64,000 nt of DNA from NCBI GenBank assembly GCA_039025235.1, contig JBCCOS010000014.1, forward strand, positions 1 through 64,000, given 5' to 3'. The notes beneath the pieces are model-generated. The model saw nothing but the letters and a program-made list of their open reading frames with translations. It was not told the DNA's origin and did no database searches. A program made the position numbers and the translations under genes. The DNA comes from MED-G105 sp039025235. GTDB lineage: Bacteria; Pseudomonadota; Alphaproteobacteria; Caulobacterales; Parvularculaceae. Below, piece after piece: positions 1 to 9,518 of this stretch (its first letter is position 1; each line of letters starts with the position of its first letter).

Positions 1-1560
1 CATATCCTCTGACTGCAGCATCTCGTCCGTCCAATCATAGCCAGCGAAGAAGCGGACCTTTATCCTAGGACCAGTCGTCGCAAATGTTTCCTTACGGCGA
101 AACGCGTCATAGATGGCCTCGCGGGTATTCTCCTCCGCCCACACGCCAGTAAGGCCGGACGCCCCCCATTTATCCATGCCTCCGTTGATATAGAGTTCAC
201 CGTCAAATTCGATCGTACCAAATGCAAAAAGCTTTTTCATCAGAAATTTTCTCAACCCGGAAATTGGTACTGAGCCCCGATCTTGGGGCTTGCCATCCAT
301 AACACCAGCTTTGGAATGAAAGCTTTCTTCATAGAGCGAAGATGCAGCAACATGGGTATCAGATGATCCAATCAGTCCAAACTTATACGGATTTTCAATA
401 CCCTTTTCTTCTTGAGCCAACCCACGTAAATACGCATCTCGTACATAGCTTCCCATGATCTTATCAAGCTTTATATCAGGAGGACGATCAAGGATCTCAA
501 AGCCGGCCCACTCATCATTGACCGATAGAAGGGGGTGCGTTTCCGAGGTCCCTTTGACCTGAGTGATTTCAACCAATGGCTCGTTCCGCATACGCTGTTG
601 CGCATAGGTATCGTCCAATGGGTTGCCGGCCCAATCTTCGAGCATGAACATCTGCCCACCCGAAACATTCGGATTATGTGGGATGGCGAGGCTTTCAATA
701 CCCTGATTTCGCAACCCATCCATCCAATCCCAAAGGCCTTCAGGATTAAACGAGTGATACAACGTGAACGGTTCCTTTGGGAGTCGGTCCGATGAGCGGA
801 AAATCACGTTGCGATGAAGACCACCCAAACCATTCCACGATGTGTATTCATAAGCAACAAAAGTGGTGAAATTTCCTGGCGCATAATGCGCATCTGCAGC
901 TTCTATCGTTTCTTTCCAAGCGTTTTGGGCGATTTCGGTTATGAGATTGCGGTCGATTGTACCGTCATTCAAACCTTGAAAAAGACCGACATCGAAACGA
1001 AGCATTGCCAACTGCCGACTTAACTGGTTTGTCCAGTGTTCTTTTTTATTCCGATTAATGCCGTGATAATAAGAGGCGACATCATACTTTGAGAATGCTG
1101 TTGATGTATCCGCGGCTTCTCTTGCAGCGCCTAAAAACATCCCATGATCCGTAACTCCATAAAAGTCGAGCGGACGTTTGAGCTGCATATCGAAGCCTGA
1201 TGGGTGCTTTATACTTTCCCCTTGCGCAAAGCGATATGCATGGTCGGGCGATGCCGTGGTGCCCCAAGCATGGGCATCGTAAGATAGCGCCGTATGCACA
1301 TGCAGATCGCCAAAATAGGCATTGCGATCTCGGTTTGGTGAGGAAACATAGCTATGAGCGCCTATAGGCTCAGGAGATTTAAGCACGCCCTTATCAATCT
1401 CTGCGAGTTGGTTAGACAGATCATCAGGGGACGATCCACGCTTGTGCGGATTAACAAAGTCCGCAAAGGTGAAGGCTAATTTGATATATGGTCTCGCCGC
1501 GGTTAAACCAAACGCTAGCACAATACCAGTTATTCCAAAAGCGATGTAGCGTTTTCTCAT
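1..1560 (-). CDS. DUF3604 domain protein, C-terminus cut by window edge
   Basis: An uninterrupted minus-strand frame starts at ATG 1560 and runs off the left edge, giving 520 residues without a stop. Residues 5-20 form a hydrophobic N-terminal anchor or signal. Residues 84-90 read GDLHVHT, a PHP-like metal-binding signature, followed by YGVTDHG near 130, FVAYEYTSW near 220 and GSSDTH further on. These are hallmarks of the DUF3604 family, whose members are usually 600 residues or more and have no established reaction; the motifs suggest a metal-dependent hydrolase (inference). It is probably exported or membrane-anchored. It lies 61 bases downstream of the damaged hupE gene and on the same strand, so cotranscription is likely. 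In related genomes DUF3604, HupE/UreJ and a parvulin-type isomerase genes often cluster (from memory of the family). Confidence 0.85.
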   Translation of the reverse strand, partial: MRKRYIAFGITGIVLAFGLTAARPYIKLAFTFADFVNPHKRGSSPDDLSNQLAEIDKGVLKSPEPIGAHSYVSSPNRDRNAYFGDLHVHTALSYDAHAWGTTASPDHAYRFAQGESIKHPSGFDMQLKRPLDFYGVTDHGMFLGAAREAADTSTAFSKYDVASYYHGINRNKKEHWTNQLSRQLAMLRFDVGLFQGLNDGTIDRNLITEIAQNAWKETIEAADAHYAPGNFTTFVAYEYTSWNGLGGLHRNVIFRSSDRLPKEPFTLYHSFNPEGLWDWMDGLRNQGIESLAIPHNPNVSGGQMFMLEDWAGNPLDDTYAQQRMRNEPLVEITQVKGTSETHPLLSVNDEWAGFEILDRPPDIKLDKIMGSYVRDAYLRGLAQEEKGIENPYKFGLIGSSDTHVAASSLYEESFHSKAGVMDGKPQDRGSVPISGLRKFLMKKLFAFGTIEFDGELYINGGMDKWGASGLTGVWAEENTREAIYDAFRRKETFATTGPRIKVRFFAGYDWTDEMLQSEDM

Positions 1561-1621
1561 GATTTCATTCGCTCCCGGATATACATTTTTGTTCAACGCA
1601 CTTATTGTTTTTGTTTAAGTT

Positions 1622-2218
1622 TCAAACCAACAGGGCACATCGCTCAATTATCCAGAGCCCCGCATAACATCCTGTCAAGGCGATAACGGCTCGCTCCATA
1701 AAGTGAGTTTTCTCCTTCAAGAATTGATGCGTAAGCCAACCAAGAATACCCAATACCGCAACGATAAAGAGTTGGCCTGCCTCTATACCCACATTGAATA
1801 GAAAAAGCGACAAAAGGAGCTGGTTTTGCGGCAAGCCGATTTCCCCGAGAGCACCGGCAAAACTGAAGCCATGCAGGAGCCCGACGCCTAATGCCATCAC
1901 CCAGGGCGCATTCATCGTGATGTAGGAGCGCCGATGGTCGGGCAGCATGAATTCACGGCACAGAAATAGAATTGATATGGCAATCAAAGCTTCTACCGGT
2001 CGTTGTGGCGGATAAGCCAATCCCAGAACCGTAAGTCCTGACGTTAGGCTGTGGGCGAGCGTGAACGCGGTAAGCGTCTGAATGAGTCTTATGGGTGTCC
2101 GTATGAATAAGTGGACGCGATGAAGAGGAGCGCGCCGACCAACAGAAAGTAAGTAAGCGGATCTCTGAAGATCGTTGTGAATTTCATAGCCACTAAAGAT
2201 CTCTTGCGACGCTTTCAT
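1622..2218 (-). pseudogene. HupE/UreJ family membrane protein, 5'-truncated and fused
   Basis: The frame encodes 198 residues. From about residue 47 onward it matches HupE/UreJ_2 proteins: FTLAHSLT, a PVEALIAISI helix, and HGFSFAGALGEIGLP, followed by two more hydrophobic helices. HupE/UreJ proteins are small integral membrane proteins thought to carry Ni or other metals. The usual N-terminal periplasmic part and the first helix (G-x-x-H-I-x-x-G-x-D-H type) are absent. They are replaced by about 45 residues that are not hydrophobic and look like an out-of-frame reading of another gene (see 2086-2187). I therefore read this as the product of a deletion joining two neighbouring genes. It starts 6 bases after the upstream serine hydrolase gene. 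It may still be translated, but a functional transporter is doubtful. Confidence 0.7.
2086..2187 (-). pseudogene. N-terminal remnant of a parvulin-type peptidyl-prolyl isomerase
   Basis: In the minus-strand frame offset from hupE, ATG 2187 opens a 33-residue peptide beginning MKFTTIFRDPLTYFLLVGAL and continuing LFIAS before a stop at 2086-2088. The F-x-RDPLT-x-FLL-x-GALLF pattern is the typical membrane-anchor start of periplasmic parvulin-like isomerases that sit beside hupE and DUF3604 genes. Here it ends abruptly where HupE-like coding begins in the other frame, consistent with an internal deletion. Identification rests on this short pattern only. Confidence 0.55.
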
Positions 2219-2224
2219 CTCGAC

Positions 2225-4081
2225 TTAGAACACATCGTAGGCAGTATAGATTACCATGATAAGCGCCGAGGCACTAATTGAGAGTAATCGTTGTACCGTT
2301 AGAATTCGACCTCCATCACGCCCGCGCGCCAACAAAAGCCATAATGACAGAAGCCCCCCAATAAGCGTTCCCCATAAGCAGACTGTCTGTACCAAATAGC
2401 GCGGGGTTTCCAGCCTAACATGATCACCGGCCGCGATTGCTATAATTGGCACAAAGAAAACACAAGTTGCAACGATAGCCGTCCCGGTAAGAGCGATATC
2501 AGGCAAACGTGATGTTTGACGTCGTGGCCAAACGGCAGGGATAATAGACGTCGAAGCGAATGCTTGAAGCGCAACCAACAGTATGGGAACAATGAGCATC
2601 AAATGAAAACCAGAGCCGCGGGAATAACTATAGTATTCATTTCCAAAAACGGTGTTCAGATCGTCACTATAAGAGATGACATAAGGCATCTTGTCTTCAT
2701 CGACGACAAAAGAGCGCTCGCTAATACGCCGCATGGCGCTTCCGGTTTCCCAAAAAAGGGAACCATTTTCAAAAATGACCTCTATAGGTTTTGATACGCC
2801 GTAATAAGAGCTCAAAAAAAACTCTCGCCCGCTATAGGGGCGCCGATTTGTAAAGAAAAGCCCTGCGAAAGCGTCAAGTTGCATTGTGGCGTCGCCATCA
2901 TAATCCGGGTAAAGACGAACACCCCCCCGAAATGTCTGAGCAAACGCCATTGACGTGCGCCATAACGAAAGTCTTTTCTCGCTTCCTTCTTCATCACTGT
3001 TTACAGCAGCGAAGAACAATCCAACATTCTCGTTTGGAAATACCACGAATTGTCCACGAAACCCTTCTGTGGCACCACCATGATGAATTATGGAAGCCTC
3101 TCCCCGCCCTCCATTAGTACGTTCCCAGATCCAAAAACCAAGACCAATACCCCCACCAATTCCCTCACCCAATGGCTGTTGAAGGGATAACATCATTTCC
3201 CAACTTTCTGGGCTAAGAACATCAGGCGAGCGGCCGAGAACGGCTTTCATAAAAGCCGCCATATCGCGCGCTGAGTAGAAAAAACCACCTGATCCGAAGA
3301 AAAACGGTGCCTTGTAGAGAAGGGGTGAATTGTGAACTTTTCCGTCCGTATCACGAGTGTATTCCTTCGCGATCGTATCCGGCAGTTCCCAAGGTAGCTC
3401 CACGCTGGAATCGTTAATGCCTAACGGTTCGAAAATATTTTGTTTGACATAGTCACCAAAGGTTTGGCCCGTCACATCTTCAACGATAAGGCCCGCTAGA
3501 CCCATGCCGTAATTCGAGTATGAAATAACTTGCCCCGGATTTCGAACATGATCATGGGCAAATTTACCGATATAGGATGCATCTGCCTGGGGAACTTTGA
3601 TATCTCGCATCAACGAGTTCCGAAACCTTTCGTCAAAACCTGCTGTGTGAGTCAGAAGATGGCGGATAATCACGGTGCCTTTTGGCGTATCAATTTTTGC
3701 GCGTGTCAAATGAGTATTGATATCGTCATTAATGTCGATTTTACCACGTTCTGCCAATTGAACGAGCGCGATTGCCGTGAACACTTTACTTACAGAACCG
3801 CTTCGAAATGATGTTGTTGGCGTGGCCGCAAGGCCGGCGGCGGTATCGGCTAATCCATAGCCTTTTTGTAGGACTGTCTGTCCATCCTTGACCACGGCAA
3901 CTATCGCTGCGTCTATAGCGCCTTCTTCCATGGCCCCAGCGAAGGTTTCATCAGCCCATTCAGTAGCGGTCTGTGAAGTCAGGCCATCCGACCAATTGTC
4001 GGTAATCTGAGCGAGGGCCCTTCCCACAGGCATGTTTAACAAAGTAAAAAAGAGCACAAAAAGAATTGCAGATTTTCGCAT
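2225..4081 (-). CDS. Serine hydrolase, beta-lactamase/PBP fold, with C-terminal membrane domain
   Basis: A 618-residue secreted or inner-membrane hydrolase of the class C beta-lactamase-related family. I start at ATG 4081 because it is followed by a clean signal peptide (residues 1-25, ending RALAQ); an in-frame ATG at 4201 would add 40 charged residues. The catalytic SxxK is S96-V-S-K99, the second motif is Y188-S-N190, and an HHGG near residue 330 stands in for the KTG box. Several hydrophobic helices occupy roughly residues 500-610. Members act as esterases, D-aminopeptidases or amide hydrolases; substrate cannot be told from sequence. It is followed 6 bases later by the hupE remnant and forms an operon with it. 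It is not evidence of beta-lactam resistance. Confidence 0.85.
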   Translation of the reverse strand: MRKSAILFVLFFTLLNMPVGRALAQITDNWSDGLTSQTATEWADETFAGAMEEGAIDAAIVAVVKDGQTVLQKGYGLADTAAGLAATPTTSFRSGSVSKVFTAIALVQLAERGKIDINDDINTHLTRAKIDTPKGTVIIRHLLTHTAGFDERFRNSLMRDIKVPQADASYIGKFAHDHVRNPGQVISYSNYGMGLAGLIVEDVTGQTFGDYVKQNIFEPLGINDSSVELPWELPDTIAKEYTRDTDGKVHNSPLLYKAPFFFGSGGFFYSARDMAAFMKAVLGRSPDVLSPESWEMMLSLQQPLGEGIGGGIGLGFWIWERTNGGRGEASIIHHGGATEGFRGQFVVFPNENVGLFFAAVNSDEEGSEKRLSLWRTSMAFAQTFRGGVRLYPDYDGDATMQLDAFAGLFFTNRRPYSGREFFLSSYYGVSKPIEVIFENGSLFWETGSAMRRISERSFVVDEDKMPYVISYSDDLNTVFGNEYYSYSRGSGFHLMLIVPILLVALQAFASTSIIPAVWPRRQTSRLPDIALTGTAIVATCVFFVPIIAIAAGDHVRLETPRYLVQTVCLWGTLIGGLLSLWLLLARGRDGGRILTVQRLLSISASALIMVIYTAYDVF

Positions 4082-5162
4082 CCTGATGGAATCGAAACCC
4101 GGCTCTTGGTCTTTTTTCTGCCGCACCTCTCCTGCCAAAAACCACATATACTTATCTGCAAAGCGTCTTAAACGATTAAACTTAGATAAAACCCATATCA
4201 CTGGCCATCTTTCCGTACACTAATTGACCGATTTCTGAAAGTTGATGTTCGATAAGGGCCGCATATCACCTGGTGCACATTTTAGAAAACTGTTTCACTG
4301 TAATTCACCAGACCGATTTTCTTCTGATTTGTGTACTGCACTTCTGCGTTGCTAGCCTTGCGCCTCTAGATGGCGCGAAGCCATATTTTCCCAATTTCGC
4401 TTGAACCGATATACTACCAATTATGGTAGTGATTGAGCACCGGACCCTAGCGGGCACTTGGAAATGCGATATATGGTACGTTCTTTTAATCTATATAATC
4501 AGCAAGCGCACCCAGGACCGAACGCTACTTTTGCGGGGATAAAATAGAGAAATCTCATCTGGTTTTTGACCCACTTTGAGATCGTCAAGCAACCCTTCCG
4601 AAATCCGCAAAATGACGTTGAAAATGCTTGACGAGTTTCTTGAATTTCCTGAAGCATTTCGTCTTTCAACATAACAAGACAACCCCGTCCAGCCGTTAAA
4701 GCTTTAATGTGAGGCTTAGTTTTACTAAAGGTAGAGTGATTTTCTGCACACGAATCTACTTACATCTTTGGGGAGATGGGCGGTAATGGCTTCACCCCTC
4801 CAAGTTTATTGTCTGAATAAAACCAACTTCAAAACATTCTTCCTACTCCGAAGTAATTATAACGTATACACACCATAGTATCATCCTTCGGCACCAACAA
4901 GCCGAGGCTGATTAAATGACGCAAACGGTGTTTGAAACAACGATATTTACAGTTATGGTGTGTACCATTTGGCCTTCCCTAATTCTGTCAATTTATTGAT
5001 AGTTCTATGGGATTAGAGTCAAACTCACAGGCGCTCTGCCGTATGTCGATTACTGGCTGGGACAAATATTATGTCTTTTCGATCTGCGGCCTGGCTCTCT
5101 TGCCCATTCCTCGCCTCTTTTGCCAAAGGCGACTCGATCAAGTGAATGGCAGAACGCTATCT
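4082..5162. other. Intergenic region, about 1.1 kb, no convincing gene
   Basis: A+T-rich spacer between two minus-strand serine hydrolase genes. A 63-codon minus-strand frame (4491-4682) and a 97-codon plus-strand frame overlapping the 3' end of the next gene show no recognisable motif. An imperfect stem (CTTGCGCC and GGCGCGAAG around TCTAGAT) lies near 4355-4380 and could be a terminator or repeat. It may contain decayed sequence, but I cannot identify it. Confidence 0.5.
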
Positions 5163-6395
5163 TCAGCTACCGATCTTTGCCTCTTTATCAATCGCAGCTT
5201 GAACGGCTTTCCAAAAGACATAACGGCCAAGCCACTCATTGTTTCTAGAGCCAGTGGGCTCCGGCCAATTTCTATTCGCTGCAATCACAAGGTCGCGTGA
5301 TGGGTCGACAAAAATAGACTGTCCATAAACACCATCGGCAAGAAAAACAGGTTCCGCAAAATCAGCCGGCTCAGGAATCCACCATTGGTATCCATATCCT
5401 GTGTTAAAAGGGGTTTTTACCAGATAAGACGTTCCGCTTTTCAGGTAATCTTGTGGGACAATAGTCTCACCAATGCCTTTTAACTGTTCAGTTATGAACA
5501 ATCCGAACCGAGCATAATCTCGTGTTGTTGCCATAATACCGCCACCAGCTCGTTCCGCGCCATCGTCACCAAGAAACCAATTGGCATCATCTTCCATACC
5601 AAACGGTTTCCATATTTTTTCAGAAAGATACGTCGCTAGCGGCTTATCAATAGCACGGCGAACAAGAATGCCAATTAAGGTCGTCTCGCCTGAGTTATAA
5701 TAGTATTCTTGCCCAGGAGGATGCCGTCGCGGAAGCTGTTTCATATAGCTTACGATGACCGGCGTGTTATTTTTCTTTTCTTCTTCATCGAGAACATGCA
5801 ATGGCCAGCTTCTAACATCTGATTTGGGATCGCCATAATCCTCGACCCATTTAACGCCTGACGTCATTGTTAAGACCTGTTCGACCGTCACGCCGTCGTA
5901 AGCACTTCCTTTTAATTCGGGGATGAAGTCGGTCACCGGCTGTTCGACACTTGAAATATAGCCATCTTGAATTGCTGCGCCAAGAAGCGTCGACGTAAAG
6001 GATTTGCACACAGAGAAGCTAAGCGTTCTCTTGCGAGGGCCAAACCCCAAGTCATAAAATTCCTTGCGGATTTTCCCTTTGTGCAAAATCACGAGACCGG
6101 TGGTGCGCTGGCCCTTTAAGAATGCCTCAACGTCCATGTCGATTTTTAGCACATCACCAACGGGAAGCTCTCGGACGTTATTTCCAGCAGAAATCTGTCG
6201 CTTTTTTACGATAAATGGGACCTGGTCGCCCATTCGTATCGCGACAGCACGTTGTTCAGTGGTTAGCGCAAAAATATCACCGCCACGAGGTGGATCGCTT
6301 AAAATCGCCCGCCAGTCCGGCCCGATAGCCCACCAACCGAGGCCCAATGCTAAAGCGATCGCACCAAGGCCAATTCCTACTGACTTGATATTCAC
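5163..6395 (-). CDS. Serine hydrolase, beta-lactamase/NylB-like family
   Basis: A 410-residue hydrolase of the PBP/beta-lactamase fold, closest in feel to 6-aminohexanoate-dimer hydrolase (NylB) relatives. Residues 7-24 form an N-terminal hydrophobic anchor or signal. The catalytic SxxK is S128-V-C-K131, and a YYYNSGE segment near residue 230 supplies the Tyr of the second motif. The third motif is poorly conserved (ADGVYGQ near 355), as is common in NylB-type enzymes. Predicted role: hydrolysis of ester or amide bonds in the periplasm. It is transcribed divergently from the S9 peptidase gene at 6815, with about 420 bases between them. The substrate is unknown. Confidence 0.85.
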   Translation of the reverse strand: MNIKSVGIGLGAIALALGLGWWAIGPDWRAILSDPPRGGDIFALTTEQRAVAIRMGDQVPFIVKKRQISAGNNVRELPVGDVLKIDMDVEAFLKGQRTTGLVILHKGKIRKEFYDLGFGPRKRTLSFSVCKSFTSTLLGAAIQDGYISSVEQPVTDFIPELKGSAYDGVTVEQVLTMTSGVKWVEDYGDPKSDVRSWPLHVLDEEEKKNNTPVIVSYMKQLPRRHPPGQEYYYNSGETTLIGILVRRAIDKPLATYLSEKIWKPFGMEDDANWFLGDDGAERAGGGIMATTRDYARFGLFITEQLKGIGETIVPQDYLKSGTSYLVKTPFNTGYGYQWWIPEPADFAEPVFLADGVYGQSIFVDPSRDLVIAANRNWPEPTGSRNNEWLGRYVFWKAVQAAIDKEAKIGS

Positions 6396-6814
6396 AAAAT
6401 CCCTCCCGTTACAAACACGACACTACTAAGATCGACATTTCATGGTTGATATCATTTGGTTCTTTTGATTGTAAGGCATATTTGTAACATCCGTGCGATA
6501 AAACGTTTGTCCTGCCAGATAAATCAATAACCAGTATGATCACAGATAAGCATACCCGACAATTAGTGTACGCTTTAGTATAGGTTGAGTGTAACACTAT
6601 CCCGCGAGATGAATTGAATATTGACTATTTTCTTTTATGGCTACTAATGCCGCCAATCTACTTCGCGCCGCTGCGCGACAATCGGCTGGCATTGTGGTTT
6701 GCATAAACAGAGATATTATTTCGTCCTGTCTCATCTTCATCTTGAGCCGGTCAGATAATTCGCAAACTAAAGACAACAAAAAAAGTCAGCATGCTTTATG
6801 GGAGAACAAAAAAG
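6396..6814. other. Divergent intergenic region
   Basis: Spacer of about 420 bases between the divergent serine hydrolase and S9 peptidase genes, expected to carry both promoters. A small palindrome AGTGT-A-ACACT lies at 6588-6598. I see no convincing gene in it. Confidence 0.4.
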
Positions 6815-9079
6815 ATGTTTTTAAAATGGGCTGTGACACTTTATGTCAGTGTGCTGCTTGGAGTGCCCGCTGCGTTGGCACAAGATACTTTAGATCTTGA
6901 GCGCTTATTCGCCAGTCCTGGCCTTGTGGGATCTGTCCCCAGCGGGTTGGCTTATGCGCCGGATGGGTCAGTCATCACCTTCATCAAATCCCGCCCAGAT
7001 GATGCTCAACAATTTGATTTGTGGGCCTATGATGTTGCCTCCGGGAAGACTTCGATGCTTGTGGACTCCAAGCGCCTGGAACCCGACGGCTTTGTTCTTT
7101 CTGAGGAGGAAAAGGCTCTACGTGAGCGCAAAAGAATTGCGAGCAGGCGAGGCATTGTCCAATACAAATGGGACGCACAGGGCAATACGCTGCTTGTCCC
7201 GCTTGCTGGCGATCTTTTTATATATCGGTTGGCTGATCAGTCCATCCGTCAGCTTACAGATACCGAAGCCTTTGAGTATGACGCGAGAATCAGCCCCCAA
7301 GGCCGCTATGTATCCTTTTTGCGAGACGGTGGACTTTACACCATAGACCTTAAGAATGGTCGAGAGCGCCGGGTGTCGCCGAAGCCACAAGAGGGTATTA
7401 GCTACGGCACGGCGGAGTTCGTCGCTCAGGAGGAGATGAGGCGCTTCACTGGCTACTGGTGGTCACCTGACGATAATCAAATCGCGTACACACGCGTCGA
7501 TGAGACCGGCGTCGATGTCATCTCCAGGCTCGATATAAATGCCGGTGAGACAGCCCTGATCGAGCAACGCTACCCGCGCGCCGGACGGCCAAACGCTGTC
7601 GTCGATCTTTTCGTCAAGAAGGTTGGCCAAGGTAAGCCCCGTAAGATCGCTTGGGGGGCTTCGCCTGACACCTATCTCGCACGGGTTTATTGGGGACAAG
7701 AGCGCAAACTTTATCTTGAAACGGTGAACAGGGATCAAACTGAGCGGAGCTTAAGGAGTGTTCGAGACGGAACAACTATGCCGCTTGAGGTGTACACGGA
7801 GCGTCAGTCAGCTTGGATCAACCTCCCAAACAGCTCGCCAATACGGAACGGCGAACAAGATTTCAATGCATTGAAGGACGGGTCCGTGTTGCTGACCAGC
7901 GAGGAAAGCGGGTTTCGGCATATCTTAAAAATGGGATCTGACGGCAACATGACCGAAGTGACCAAAGGCCCGTGGGTCGTTTTGGCAGTAAAAGCTGTCG
8001 ATGAAAAGAACGGCTTGGTTTACTTTACTGCGCATAAAGACAGTTCGATTGAGCGGCATCTTTATAAGACGAGTTACTTAAAGCCCACCGAGCCCGAGCG
8101 CCTCACCGAGCTAGGACGGAATTGGAATGTCGCACTCGATCCATCCGCGAAGACATTCTTTGGTCAGTCATCATCAGTTAATATACCGACGCAGACCGGG
8201 CTTTATGACATCGATGGATCGTTCAGGGGATGGATTGAAGAAAACGCCCTCAACGCAGACCATCCCTACACCCCCTATTTGGGCGCCCACTCGAAACCAG
8301 AATTTGGCACTCTTAAAACCGACGATGGGACCAGCCTCAATTACACGATCACTAAACCATACAATTTCAAACCCGGTCGCACTTACCCGGCGATCCTTCA
8401 AGTCTATGCTGGTCCGTTGTTCCAAATGGTCACGAATAAATTTGGCCGAAGGGCTTTGTTTAAGCAATATTGGCAGCAGCAAGGGTATGTTGTTTTTAGT
8501 ATTGATAGCCGCGGATCTGGCGGCCGCGGTAAGGCTTTCGAAGACGTCTTGTATCGTCAGCTCGCCAATACGGAATATACTGATCAATTGCTCGGCGTAT
8601 CCTTTTTGAAGTCACTTCCCTACGTGGATCGGGACCGGGTGGGTGTCATGGGCTGGTCCTACGGCGGCTATATGACATTGCATCTCGCTCTTAGGGCAGA
8701 GCCGGAGACTTTCGCGGCAGCTGTGTCGGGCGCGCCGGTCACCGATTGGTCCTTTTATGATACATTCTATACGGAGCGATATCTTGATACACCAGAAGAC
8801 AATCCAGAAGGGTATGAGCTGAGTTCCGTCCTCACCTACGCTGATGAGCTCACGACGCCGCTACTTGTGATCCACGGAATGGCTGACGATAACGTCATCT
8901 TCGAGAACGCCACGCAATTGTTTGCAAGGTTCCAATCCTCTGATGTGCCGTTCGAAATGATGACCTATCCGGGCCGCCGGCATGCAATTCAAACGGGCCC
9001 GCAAGGGCGCCACAGAATGGCCACAACCACGCGGTTTTTCGAACGTTATTTAAGGCCTAGAGCTGCAGTTTCAGAGTGA
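6815..9079 (+). CDS. S9 family (DPP-IV type) prolyl peptidase, secreted
   Basis: A 754-residue serine peptidase with an N-terminal beta-propeller and a C-terminal alpha/beta-hydrolase domain, as in dipeptidyl peptidase IV, which removes X-Pro dipeptides. I place the start at ATG 6815 because a GGGAGAA ribosome site (about 6799-6805) precedes it and a signal peptide ending AALAQ follows; an ATG at 6791 would put that site inside the gene. The triad is visible: S615 in GWSYGGY, D691 in GMADDNV, H723 in GRRHAIQ. A QEEM-R motif near residue 210, matching the Glu pair that holds the substrate N-terminus in DPP-IV, supports dipeptidyl activity. It is a single-gene unit followed by palindromes at 9091 and 9187. 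Confidence 0.92.
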   Translation: MFLKWAVTLYVSVLLGVPAALAQDTLDLERLFASPGLVGSVPSGLAYAPDGSVITFIKSRPDDAQQFDLWAYDVASGKTSMLVDSKRLEPDGFVLSEEEKALRERKRIASRRGIVQYKWDAQGNTLLVPLAGDLFIYRLADQSIRQLTDTEAFEYDARISPQGRYVSFLRDGGLYTIDLKNGRERRVSPKPQEGISYGTAEFVAQEEMRRFTGYWWSPDDNQIAYTRVDETGVDVISRLDINAGETALIEQRYPRAGRPNAVVDLFVKKVGQGKPRKIAWGASPDTYLARVYWGQERKLYLETVNRDQTERSLRSVRDGTTMPLEVYTERQSAWINLPNSSPIRNGEQDFNALKDGSVLLTSEESGFRHILKMGSDGNMTEVTKGPWVVLAVKAVDEKNGLVYFTAHKDSSIERHLYKTSYLKPTEPERLTELGRNWNVALDPSAKTFFGQSSSVNIPTQTGLYDIDGSFRGWIEENALNADHPYTPYLGAHSKPEFGTLKTDDGTSLNYTITKPYNFKPGRTYPAILQVYAGPLFQMVTNKFGRRALFKQYWQQQGYVVFSIDSRGSGGRGKAFEDVLYRQLANTEYTDQLLGVSFLKSLPYVDRDRVGVMGWSYGGYMTLHLALRAEPETFAAAVSGAPVTDWSFYDTFYTERYLDTPEDNPEGYELSSVLTYADELTTPLLVIHGMADDNVIFENATQLFARFQSSDVPFEMMTYPGRRHAIQTGPQGRHRMATTTRFFERYLRPRAAVSE

Positions 9080-9090
9080 CGCTCTGTGAC

Positions 9091-9131
9091 TAGAGCCTTT
9101 CGCGTTCCTATAGAATCGGAACGCGGCTCTA
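9091..9131 (+). terminator. Inverted repeat after S9 peptidase, terminator-like or palindromic repeat
   Basis: TAGAGCC (9091-9097) plus GCGTTCC (9102-9108) pair with GGAACGC plus GGCTCTA (9118-9131), with a 4-base bulge and 9-base loop. There is no strong T-run, so it may be a dispersed palindromic repeat of the alphaproteobacterial RIME type as well as a transcript end. Confidence 0.55.
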
Positions 9132-9186
9132 AGTCGTTGTTTTGTCGCGCTTCTTTTGCAGATAACCGCACACACTTATCCGCGAA

Positions 9187-9341
9187 GCGCTCTAGAAAGA
9201 GCGCGCAGATCACGACGATCTCCTATTGATCGGACGCTTAAAGCATTTCTAAGCCAAGTGTGTGCGATTGGCGTTAAGGAAATGCGTAAAATCAACAATT
9301 TAAAGCGCCGTTTTGATTCCAATTGAAACGGAGGCACTTTA
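9187..9341. repeat. Cluster of palindromic repeats
   Basis: A perfect stem GCGCTCT-AGAA-AGAGCGC lies at 9187-9204. A second structure at 9301-9341 has TAAAG...CTTTA outer ends and CCGTTT/AAACGG inner arms. Together with the 9091-9131 palindrome this resembles intergenic palindromic repeats of alphaproteobacterial chromosomes. The rest of the 9080-9518 spacer shows no gene. Confidence 0.5.
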
Positions 9342-9518
9342 GGATAGTCATCCCTTTGACAACTAAGATACTTATCTCATGCAACCAATAACATAGGAGT
9401 GTTTTTGTTGTGGGTATTGGTTTGGTAAGTCTGTCTAAAGCGCTGGCGTGATCTCTTAACTTCAATGGGCGGTACTGACTTATTGACTTATGCCTTTAAA
9501 TATCTGTGGTGGATCAAG

